DNA of 64,000 nucleotides from Aporrectodea caliginosa (taxonomy: Eukaryota > Annelida > Clitellata > Crassiclitellata > Lumbricidae), in NCBI GenBank assembly GCA_020284085.1, contig JACEVL010000128.1:2430829-2494828 (forward strand). Direction: 5' to 3'. The stretch's first letter is position 1. Each line of letters starts with the position of its first letter. The notes beneath the pieces were generated by a model. That model did not search any database. It saw nothing but the letters and a program-made list of their open reading frames with translations, and was not told where the DNA came from. This document shows, piece after piece, positions 25,216 through 37,200 of this stretch. Position numbers and translations under genes: made by a program.

Positions 25216-28200
25216 AGAGAGCTATAAGAGTTACCACTACGTCTGTTTTATCGCCGGCTCATTACCCAGTACCGCGGTATTACCACGAGAGTAAACCCCA
25301 TTACCACAGTATTACCACAATTGTCCCCATTACTGCGGTATTACGGAATTGTTGTTCCCATTACCGTGGAATTTACCGCGGTTTTACCGTGGAGAAATTC
25401 CCCATGTCACTCTCTAGTTTCCAGGATGTAATTAGAGACATGACCGATTTTGGGTATTCGGCCAATAAGGCGCACCGCAGAGCGGAGCACGCGGTCGAGG
25501 CACGCTAGCTGACCAGATGGTAGGCCGGAGTAAAGCGAGAGACAGTAGTCAAGGCGAGCACAGACAAGGGAATGCAGTAAGGTCGTTGCAGCACTGGGAG
25601 TCAGTGAGTGTGCGACAGTGCAAAGCTGGCGCAACTGGTAAAAGCAATTGCGACTAACACAATGGAGATGAGGTGCAAGAGTAAGTTCTTGGTCCAGTAG
25701 TCAAGGTGAACACAGACAAGGGAATGCAGTAAGGTCGTTGCAGCAACAGTAGTGGAGAAAGTGTAACTGGGGAATTCAGCAGCATGGGTGACTAAGTCAA
25801 GCCTAGCAAGCTGCTGCTGGGTGCCCAGCCAAATGAATTTAGTGTTTGCCGGGTTAAGGCGAAGGCGGTTTGACGGCATCCACATCCCTAGCGCATCCAG
25901 TGTCCGACTCATAGCCTGGACTGCAGAGGTGGCATTTGATGACAGACAGTGCAAGTATGCCTGTATGTCATCTGCATAAAGCTGACCCAAGACCGCCTGC
26001 TCTGCAAGGAGTGAGGCAAGTATAAATAATGTAACAGGTTATCACCGACAAACGCAGTATGATTACAATTCAGTATGAATGGATGATCAGAAGTTATTAC
26101 AGGAGTCGAATTTAACTGTATGCAGCAGCCATGCAAGGTGCCCATCGTACTCATTTTACCAAAGCCATCTAGCGATTGATAGGCTGAGTGAACCTTTTGG
26201 GAGGGTACGGGATTCGATCCCGATTCCTACTGCTATTCACACCAGTGATGTTACCATTACCCTATGGAACCCCACTCTGATCTTGAAACTTCTATAGACC
26301 ATACTGTTCTTATGTTGTGAGGTTGGAAGCACTCTGAGGAATTTCCATTAACATTGTGCTAAAAATATGCATGTAAGATTGGGAAGTGGGCACAGGTTAA
26401 CCAAAGGAACAGAAAATGCATTTCTCTCATAGAATTTTCATGTGTTCATATCATGACGATATTTTGGTGTTGTGCTACTATAATAAAACTTCTTTTACAA
26501 AAACTCGTAAGCACGATGCAATTATATTTTAGGTCAAACAATGTAATTATAACTAGGGCCGGTACTGATTTTAAAGAAAATGATCTATTAATCTCCAAAT
26601 TTAACATTGATTAATCAATGAAATTCGATTAATTAGGTATATGTTGTGTAAAACGTGAGAAACTGTTTAAAACATAGTCACTGAGTCAATTACATTACTA
26701 TTTCCTTCTGCACAAAACTTCAATATTTTCACTACAAACAAAATCTTCAATCTTTCCACTTGCTGAAGGTGACATGTCACTGATGTGTTTGAACCATGGT
26801 AGGCGATCTGTTTATCTGTTACCAGTCGCCTTGACTATTGTTCCTCTCTATATGTTGGCCTTCCACAGAGTCGGATTGGGCGCTTGGAGCGAGTTTTGCA
26901 CGTGGCCGCGCGATTGGTTGGTGGCATCCCGAAGGCGGGTCATGTATCCGACTATATGCGGGATGTCCTGCACTGGTTGTCACAACCCCAACGCATCTCA
27001 TTTAGGGTCTCTGCGTCGTTTGGCGTAGCCTCGTTGGTACCGCACCTGCTTATCCGCAGGAGCTCCGTCACCCTATCTTTGCGGATAGTGGCCGCCGACC
27101 CCTTTGCTCTGCAGTCCATGGTGACTTGATTGTCCCCGTTGCACGCACTTCTATAATGCAGCATCGGGCCTTCTCGGTCGTAGAACTGAGTATCTGGAAT
27201 GGGCTTCCTCTAGAGCTCCGTCTCCTACCTAGGAACACTTCACCTGCATTTTATACGCATTTTATACGTCTCTGAAAGCTACTCTTTTCAGCCGTGGTTG
27301 GGCCGGGAGTGCCTCTTATCTTGAAGGGGCATTATATCAAGTTTCTTTGATTGATTGATTGATTGAAGGAAGACAGTTAACTCTGCCACATCGTCAACTT
27401 TTCCATCAGCATTTGCCATAAATGCAGAATTATCGCTTAATTTCCACTTTAGCGTTTCACATTATCATTCTTTGCCATGTTGTTTATAACCGAAATGGGC
27501 TGCTCAACATCTTATCAAGCATTCCTGAACAATTACCAAAATGCTATGAAATCGCTTTTCCAGTCCTTGAGGGCACAGGCAGTAAAGCTCATAAAATAAA
27601 AAAGCTTTGGATGACGCCTGCTCTATTGAAATCAGCAAATAAAAAATCTCGACTCTATTCTAAATACCTAAAAAACTCGAATAATGTAAATAAGGCAAAA
27701 TTTACTAAATATAGAAACATATTTAAAAAACTCAGAAATGCGGCAGAAAAAAAGTATTATGCTGATAAATTCATTGAGTGTGAGTACAACTTGAGGAAGA
27801 CCTGGAAAATAATTAAGACAATGTTTGCATGTGAAAACTCCTCAAGAGTAGATTCATTTATAATTGAAGGTATTGAAGTTACAGATAAAGGGAAAATTGC
27901 AGATAAATTTAATGACTATTTTGTGAATGTAGGCCCAACACTGGCATCTAGAATTAGTGAGACTATCAGTAAATTTGGCTCCTTTTTAAGTAATTCTCCA
28001 CCCTCCTCAATGGGTCTTATTGGAACTTCCCCTCAGGAAATAATGGCAATTGCCAATCAACTACGCTCCTCGACTAGCTGTGGACCAGATGGGATAAGTC
28101 CACAAGTTGGCAAGGCCTCTATGGGAATTATTGCACCTCTACTTGCCGATATTATTAATTGTTCCTTTGACACTGGTATTGTCCCTGATAACATTAAAAC

Positions 28201-31200
28201 TGCTAAAGTAATACCTATCTACAAGTCTGGTGATAGGAATAAAATTAATAACTATAGACCAATTTCTGTTTTAACATATTTCTCTAAGTTTTTTGAGAAA
28301 GTTATGTACAATAGACTAATGGAGTATTTTATTAAGGAAAACACAATATCTCCACAACAATTTGGCTTCTGTAAAGGGCATTCTACATGTATGGCATTAC
28401 TAGAAATGCAAGACAAAATATCTGACTCCCTGGATAAAAATGAGTTTGCAATGGGAATCTTCTTTGACCTATCCAAGGCTTTTGACACGGTTAATCATAC
28501 TATCCTGCTGGGCAAACTTGAGCACTATGGCATTAGAGGCATGGCACAACAGTGGCTACAACATTATTTGGAAAATAGAACTCAGTATGTCCTCTACGAA
28601 GGCTATCAGTCTGTTCATAAAACCATTCGGTGTGGAGTGCCGCAGGGATCTATATTGGGGCCATTACTGTTCTTGATCTATATAAATGACTTACCTCAGA
28701 TTGCTGATAAAACTGATTTCATACTATTTGCTGATGACAGCAATGTCTTTTTTACTGATAAATCAATAGATGTATTGCAGCAGAAAGTAAATAAGGAACT
28801 TGAAGTAATATCAAACTGGTTTAAAGCCAATAAACTTTCACTCAATCTGGACAAGACATGTTATATACTGTTCCGTGGTCACCGTAAACCAGCTCCCCAA
28901 CAAGCAATGGAAATTATGATAGATAACAGGGAAATAGTGCAAACTGAATGCACCAAATTTCTTGGTGTTTATGTAGATCGGCATCTGCAATGGAATGAGC
29001 ATATCACACATGTATCAAAGAAATTAGCAAAAAATATAAGTGTTCTGTCACGAATTAAGCATTATCTGACTAAACCTGTTCTCCGACAGTTATACTACAC
29101 GCTGTTTTTTCCTTACTTATCATACTGTAATATCTGCTGGGGCTCAAACTACTCCTCTAGATTAAAACGCCTTGAGACTCTCCATAAACGTGCCATACGT
29201 GTGACTTGCTTACTGGGATGGTCTGATAGTACAAAATTAATATTTAAAGAGCACAATATTCTAAAATTGAATGATATTACAAAATATCAAATTGGACTAT
29301 TCATGTACTGTTATCATCTTGCGCACGGCCGCGCGCCTCATCGGCCATATCCCAAAGTTCGGCCATGTCACCGCTTTTATGAGGGATGTCCTGCACTGGC
29401 TTCCTATCCCGCAGCGGATTGTGTACCGGCTTTCTGCTTTGGTGTGGCGGTGCCTCTTAGGTTCCGCTCCTGTGTATTTACAAGAGCTCTGTCGCTCTAC
29501 TTTGGATGTGCAGGGACGTAGAGCTCTCCGCTCCTCCACACATGGTGAACTTCTTGTTCCCCGTGCGCGAACTGCTCTTAGACAGCATCGCGCCTTCTCT
29601 GTTGCTGGCCCCATGGTTTGGAATGGGCTCCCATTAACATTACGCCTTATTCCTAGAGTTCATTTAGATGCGTTTTACTCTAGCCTTAAAACCATCCTTT
29701 TCAGCCGTGGTTGGGTCGGGAGCGCTCCTGAGTAGTAACCTTGAAGGGGCGCTATATAAATCTTTGGAATGAATGAATTGGAATGAATGAATTATGGGCT
29801 TCTTCCATCACTGTTTGATAAATATTTCCTTAAAGGTGTAGCTATCCATGGACATGATACTAGAGCATCCTGTAAATATCGAACCCCAGGGGCACGAACC
29901 AGGACTAAGCAGTTCTCAATTAAATGCTCAGGTCCACCACTTTGGGATTCTCTTCCTCCAAATTTAATAAATATATTACACATGGCTCAATTTAAAGCTC
30001 AATTGAAACATTATCTCTTGAACATATAAAAAGAATAGAATGACTCGATAGATTGTACCTTAGTTAAGATTGTTTATAATGTACAACTGTGAACATTATA
30101 ATCTGTTTTGTTTTGATTTTGTTTGTTTGTTTTAAATCTTGTACTGCAATGTTTTGTTATTTAGTTGTTTGGCTATGATTTAGCCCTAAAATTGTTATTT
30201 AAGTTGAATTTTCTATAACTATATGATCATAAAAATCGTCTTGCCATCAGTAAATGTAATATGGAAAAGGGGCAGCCCTGCAGTAGCGGATTATTTTATC
30301 CTTTAGGGCTGTCCTGTTGACGGCATCAGCAGATTAACATTTTTTAAATGACTGATTGTTAATTAATTGTGCTGTTGTAGATTCAATAAACGGCTGATTG
30401 ATTGATTGATGAAATAAGTAAAAAAAAATTAATTGAACAGGCTGATATTAATCGATTACAAATTTTAAACGATTAATCGATTAATTAATTGGTTAAATCC
30501 ACAGTCCTAATTATAACACATTAAGGTTTGAGGCATGCAAATATAAATTTCACACCTGAAATTTTAAACTAATGCTGTTGTCATCTTTCAGTGACATGTC
30601 TTCATTCCCTTTGTTCAGTGAGCCTACCACTGATGGCAGCAGATACAGCAGTGGAGAAGCAGTTGATGTTTCACAGCATCTTGAAAATGTTGGTCCTTTT
30701 TACCAGATGCACAGAATGTCAACTAACGATGGTAAGAGTCATTCTTTCTGTTTTCTTGAAGATAGATGATAATTAACTTTGAAAGCTGTCCTACCATGTG
30801 TATATTGATAATTAGTAGCAGTGGTGTCACTAGGGGGTGCGTCCCGAACCGGGTGTCATCCTCGTAGGGGTGACACCAAAATGACTGTCTAAAAAGATTT
30901 TTTGCAGAGTTTCAGCAGAAATTTATTATTTTTAAATTAACAATAACAGACAATTACAGACAATTATTGCATCAATTTATCTAAAGCTGAATTATTGTAT
31001 CAATTTATCTAAAGCTGAAACTCTATACTAATTTACTTGTTAGAGCCTTCTAATGCACATGCACTCCGGTCAGTGTCGTCAATGTTACAGTGACGCTTCA
31101 ACGTGGTGAAAAAGCTAGTCACTAGGACTTTCTCTAGACAAGGAGCACAGTCACCTAATGGAGCATTGAACAAGCCATCAAAGAAGTAGCAGCCATGTGT

Positions 31201-34200
31201 TAGACTGTTCAAGTGAATAGTCTGATATCTGCCACTGAAGAAGAGTTGAAGGTGTCCATTCCAAAATTGAACACTTTATATAATAGAAATATCAAGGCTC
31301 AGAAGACACCTGAAAGCAGCAGAGATTAATCTGGAAGAAGCCAAAGATTGGGCAATACTAGACGTTTTGACATTCATAGATAAATGGGACTTCGTGGAAT
31401 CTCTCGCCAGCCCTTTCACTAAGCCTAAAATTATTTCTGACGATCTGTGTGTCTTTCGCTTTATGTGAGAAGCTTATCAAAGCTGAAACTTATAAAGAAC
31501 TATTTATGATCTACCATGGGACAGTCAAGGCTTTCCGATCTTGCGATATTATCAATTGAAAGTCAATTGCCGAAAGGTATTGATTTCAATGAAGTGATTC
31601 ACAAGTTCGCAGTTTTGAAAGCCAGGAAAGGAAAGTTCTGATCTAGTCGAGATGTTCACTAAACGCTGAATTGTTTGAGTATTAATTTTGTTCCTGTTTT
31701 TTTTATTATTTCATTTATGAGTATATATCCATATATTTATATTTTGAATTTATTGCTAACTTGATTTTAATTGATAATATTCCTATATTACAATTTTTAA
31801 TAAATCATATTCCTATATTACAATTTTTAGTGAATAATCATCCAAAATTTCCAATTATTTTCCTCATTATGTAAAATTTGCCAATTGACACTGCTGTAGT
31901 TCTTATATAATTTTCTGTATTCTTTGAACATTATTTTATAACCTTCATTGCCCTCCACAGTCCACTAATATTTGCTAATTTCATTTTTAATGATGTAACT
32001 GCTGATCTTATGGTAAATGATTAAAATAAAATAAAAAATAAAAAATATGCATTTGTAATTTTAATTCTTATAGTATCACTATTATTAGGCTACTATTACA
32101 TTCTGTTATATAACCTACATGAATTACGATTTACGGGTAACATTAGTTTAAAAATCATTAAGGATTCTGCATGGTCTGGAAAGGGGTGACACCATGAGTT
32201 ACCGCACCGGGCAGTGTTATTTCTATTAACTGTAACTGTAACTGAAATAGCAAAATAACTGAAAAAGTCTTGTAGTTAACTGTAACTGTAACTGAAAAAT
32301 GCTGAATAACTGAAACTGTAATAGTAACTGAAAAATGAAAACTGTATAACTGAAAAAATTACCAAAGTTAACTTGAAAATGAAACATGAGCTTTTCTTAC
32401 TTAGTTTTTGAATTTTTGAATGATAATCCTACTCTAGTCTACGGTCAATTCTTATGGTCATTTCACACCCGGTTCCTTTTCAGTTTTCTATGCTCATTTC
32501 ACTTCCTTCTCCTTTCATTGTGTTGTCGTTGGTGCTAATCCGTGAAAAAATAGACAACTACGAGAGCAATGTTTAAGCCAAGTAGCAGTCGAAAAGTAGA
32601 AAACCACGACTGTGGCACGCTAATAGTAAATAAAAAAATAAATAAATGCGACAAATCTTCTAAATCATTTGCACAGGAAAACATAAGGATGTTTATGCGA
32701 AAGACTTCCCATCCGCTAACTGTAACTATGACTATAACTGAAAATCATAAAATAGGTAACTGTAACTATAACTGAAAAACCATAACTGAAATAACACTGG
32801 CACCCAAGTGACGCCACTGATTAGTAGAGCTCTTGTTATCAGACAGTGATAACAAGAGCTTTTATGCCACTCTGTAAGAGCCTCGAACATTCTTTTGGAT
32901 CTTCTTTTCTCGGGATTGGGATGATGATGCCATATCTCCATTCACTCGGCACTCTGCCAGCTTTCCACACTTTGCTGCATAAACTTGTTAGTGATTTTAC
33001 CATCCATCCCAACCATACGGGGGGTAGCATAGAGTAAATGAGCCACTGTTGTTGCACATACTACATCATAAAGTTGCAGACCCGTGAGGCCAGATAATAC
33101 ATAGATATTACTGAGAAGACATATTAAAGGATTTATTCATTGGAGTAGTAGTTTCCTATGGTTTGTAAGTGGAGCTCACACATCATGGTCCAAAATGTCA
33201 CAATCTAAGTTTTTGGATTACAGCAGAAATTGATACATTAAAACTAGCAGTCACTTTTGTTTTCTACGCAGTTTTAATCCATGGATATTTATGCAATGTT
33301 GTGCAGTCGCCCGGTTCTGGCATGGTTGTCAACTGATGACAGATGCAAACAAGGTGTTGTAGAGATGCTTTATTTAAATGAAACTCCATACAGCAGACAG
33401 AAAGCAATCTAACTGTAATGCTTAAGAGCCTAGCTTATATACAGAATTCCTAGCCGACGGTCTAATCACTGATCGACAGAGCAAGACCAGTTTTGTAAGG
33501 TGTTTGCCATATTTGGTGAAGCAATTGGTTTAGGGGTGAAGGGTTTCTCCCTTCCTTGGGTCCTGTAGGCCAGCCCACTCAACCATTCACTTACTTGACT
33601 GACTGCCCTTATTAATATATCTGTCTGTATTTCTGTCTGTCTGTATTTCTGTCTGTCTGTCTGTCTTTTTATCGGTCTGTTTTTGTTCACAATGTGGATC
33701 TACACACTACACTACACATTTGCTTAGAATGGTTATATAACGTAATTAATGTTTCATTTTTGTGTAGCTTTCAGATTGTATATGGGCTCTGTTATCTTTT
33801 AAGCTGCTACATATTTGGTATTTACAGTTTTGATACTTGCTACAAGATAAAAGTCTGAAGTGTAATGTGTTTAGATTCTTTGATGGATTTGAGGACTGGA
33901 TGGAGCGGGAACAGGAACGGTGCAATAGACCGTGCAAGGAGTTTAAGCAGTGCTCGTCGATATGCACATGATGTAACCCGCCAAGCTTACAGATCATCTT
34001 TAGATAGTGGGTCAAGGTTTGTATCAGATACTGCTCAAAGTCAACAACATGCTAGTCTTGAAGGCAGACACTGCAGCCGACAGAATGCCACTGGTTTAGC
34101 CAATGCAGGGCTAATTAGTCTGTCATCTGCTGTTTCCCAGCCACCAGTATCATCCTCTGCCAACACTGACTGGCTGCCTTTGTCTTCACAGGAGAGAGAG

Positions 34201-37200
34201 CTGGAGGCTGGAAATGCTTTGCTGACATTAGCTGCTGATGGATGCCAGACACCATCTAGATACATACATAGTTTAAGTGGCAACAATTCACAGCAACGTT
34301 TCCTAATTGGCGATGACCCATTGAGTGAGAATCTAACTCTTTTGGAGCCTGGGTATGTGGAAGTCTCACCTGCAGATGATGATCAGTATGAAGTTTTCTC
34401 GGCAAGAATGAACACTACTTCTCCAACACCCAGAAGGGCTGAAGAACTGTTGAGGGATTCAGTTATCCTCAATCCATTGCTCGAGGAAGAACAAATAGGA
34501 GAAACCAGGCTAAGATCAAATGAATCAGATTCTGACCTATTTTTATTGTCCTCTTCTGATCAACCTCCACAAAATGTGGAAATTTTTAGAGTTGAATCTC
34601 AAAGCAGTGTTGAACCAATTCCTGAAAGAACTGAGGAAGATGCAGAAAGATTTCCTGAAATCTGGTTTAATCCTTCAACTAACTGGGGAGTTCAGCCATC
34701 TTCGTCTGTGTCATTGTTCTGTAATCAGCAGAACAGTGCTCGTGTGAACCATGAACCAGACAGTGGTGCAATCCATCTCTCCACTACTAATGCTGGATCT
34801 GGTTGTCCCATGGACATCCTCGTGATGGACGGAGAATCTGGTCTGGACTTACGACTTGAAACTCATTTGAGTAGTCAAGAGCATGATGGTTCTGCCAATA
34901 ATCCTCTTGAGCATTCATATGCATTGCCTGTCAATAGAGGACCCAATGAAATTTTGAGCACATCCGTAGAAAATTTATCCTCAGCTTCTGAAGAGATGGA
35001 GATCCCTGTACAACAAAATATTATTGGTAGTTCTGTCAGTTCTTCCTCTATCTTTTATGCAGAGAGCACTTCTAGTTGGATGGCTGCTCCTTCTCAAACT
35101 CGTGTGAATTTGGCTGCTACTACAAATAATGATCAGAGCTTGAACCTTGGTCATTGTACTGTGTCATCAATATTTAATGATTCTCATGAAACGGTTGATG
35201 ATGTGGGCAGTTCGGGAACTGCTGATACACAAAGAACTGATCAAATGCTTGACAGCAGTTCAGCCAGGTGCAGATTATTTCTACCATTTTACAGTGGCAG
35301 GTCCAGCTCTGCATCATCATCTACAGCAGCTGCAGCAACAACGTTTACTTCACTGGCTGGTACAATGAGCGCATCTGTTTCCAATCGTAGAGCTCGTCGT
35401 CAAGCACATGTAAGTCGCCAGCATGAATTTAGGCATTTGAGGCGCAGCCAGGTAAATGGCTCACTGCAGCCATTTGACAGTAGATCAAGTCACTGTTTGA
35501 ATTCTAACATGCCTCCACTTGGTTGCTCGGTATGCAACAGCCTGAATATTCCACAAATATTTGATCCACATGCAAGGCACCCAACTTTAAGTCGGACTGA
35601 AGTTAGTGTCAGTTCTGAACATCCTCAGTCCGTTAGGTCATCCAGGGATGTAGAGAGTCCCATCTCGAGTTACTTTCAGATCTTGGAATCCATGCCTTCT
35701 ACCTCAGACAACCATCTACCAGTTACTGAAACTCTAAGAGATCTGGATTCTCTTCAGCAAGAATTGAATGGTTCTGGTGGCAGTGAACCAATACATGGAA
35801 GACCCTCTGCAGCTAGATATTTATGTGGCCCAAGGCCAAGGCTGCTTCACTTGTCGGATTCTAGTTCCAGTCTCAATGGTCCGACCAGGCCAGGGCGTGT
35901 TATTCCACGCATAGAGATCTATTCAGATGAACTTGATGGCAGAGTCCGCAGCCCAGATGAGCAGATTCCACAGACTCAGCAACATTTAAGTGATAGCATG
36001 CATTATTTAGAGCCAGGCATTTACAGACCCTCATCACATCTGAACAGTTCGCATTTTACATCGATCAGCGAAAGGTTGCGAGAAAGACAGGAAAGAATCA
36101 ACTTTCATGTGGAGGAGCTGAGGTCAAGATTTGGACTTGGATCATCAACCTTGACTGGCAGTAACAGACTTATTGGTGGCAACAGTTACAGCACCAGAAT
36201 TTCAGGTCCTATGGATGATGATCTCTTCTCTTTTCAGAGCAGCTCACCTGGATTTGGTTCTGGTGCCGATGCAGTTGGAGAAACTCTAGGTACAATTTCT
36301 ATTGCTCTCATTTTTTGCTGCCTTATGTAATGCTGTATTTAGCATTTTTGTATGGTCCATCTTTGGACACTAGAGCATTTATTATCTAGAAAAGATAGAA
36401 TAGATTAGGGTTTGATTAGAATGGTACAATAGATCAAGTCACTTGTAGCTTACCTCTGACCTAAAATGTACATATTTTTGTGTTTTGACGGTCATATTGG
36501 CTGCCATCTTGGATAGTTACATTCCGACACTATTGCCACTACGATAAATCGATTTTTTTACCTCGAAAATATGTGACCCATCACCACGAAACCAGTTGCA
36601 AGTCGGATTTTTGACTTTTCGAGTATAACACACCATTTTAAAGAGGAACACCTCCTCTATATAACAACACCAAAATTATAATTCTAGCTCAATCCTAACT
36701 GAAGTTATAGCTAAATAACTACATGGATGTATGAAAACTGTTAAACGGAGAAAAATGCGTCTAAAGTTGGCCGTCGGGATTTTCACGATCATCATCGGTT
36801 GTCAGTAGATAATCTTGGAAGAGTGCGTTCAATTTGTCCGTGTCTGACTTCGTTGAATTCAGAAGCTTCGCGATAATTATAGTCAGGCCTTATCTTAATT
36901 TTGATTGAAATGAATTATTATTTATTTGACCAGCAAACTCGATCTTGATTCTTTCAAAACAAAGTTGAAAACAACGCGTTGCCTCTTATTATTGATTTGC
37001 ATTATTCATAAGGTCACTGCGCATGCCAGTTGTACGCGACGTTCATGCACTTCGGCCCATGGTCGGCCTCTACCTGAATTGCCGACCAATCCGATAGCTC
37101 CAAACCTCAGTCTCATCACGTGACAGCAACTTGACTTAGTTTTGTTTACGAGTGAAACCTATTTTTGAACCATGCTATTGGCTGAGTTTGAATCGAAAAC

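Larger units (their letters stand above)
27420..30413 (+). mobile_element. non-LTR retrotransposon, 5'-truncated, RT well preserved
   Basis: The open frame from 27422 starts in the linker between endonuclease and reverse transcriptase; the endonuclease is missing. It is interrupted at about 29318-29790 by another LINE, then resumes ([26 protein letters not shown]) to a stop at about 30027. 3' UTR ends in GATTGATTGATTGATG. It looks the youngest LINE here. Confidence 0.92.
26554..30509. mobile_element. hAT-like element containing nested LINEs
   Basis: Termini TAGGGCCGGTACT and ACAGTCCTA with perfect 8-bp TSD ATTATAAC (26546-26553, 30510-30517). ATTAATCGATTAAT-type subterminal repeats lie inside both ends. 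Two LINEs (about 26800-27366 and 27420-30413) have expanded a sequence of only a few hundred bases to 3956 bp. Confidence 0.88.

Noticed and set aside
33865..33874. ATG at 33865 as the start of an independent gene
   Set aside because: The ATG overlaps a splice acceptor and the frame and phase fit AMBRA1 exon e.
36290..36330. Protein end at the TAA at 36328
   Set aside because: A donor at 36290 and in-phase downstream exons show this is intronic read-through.
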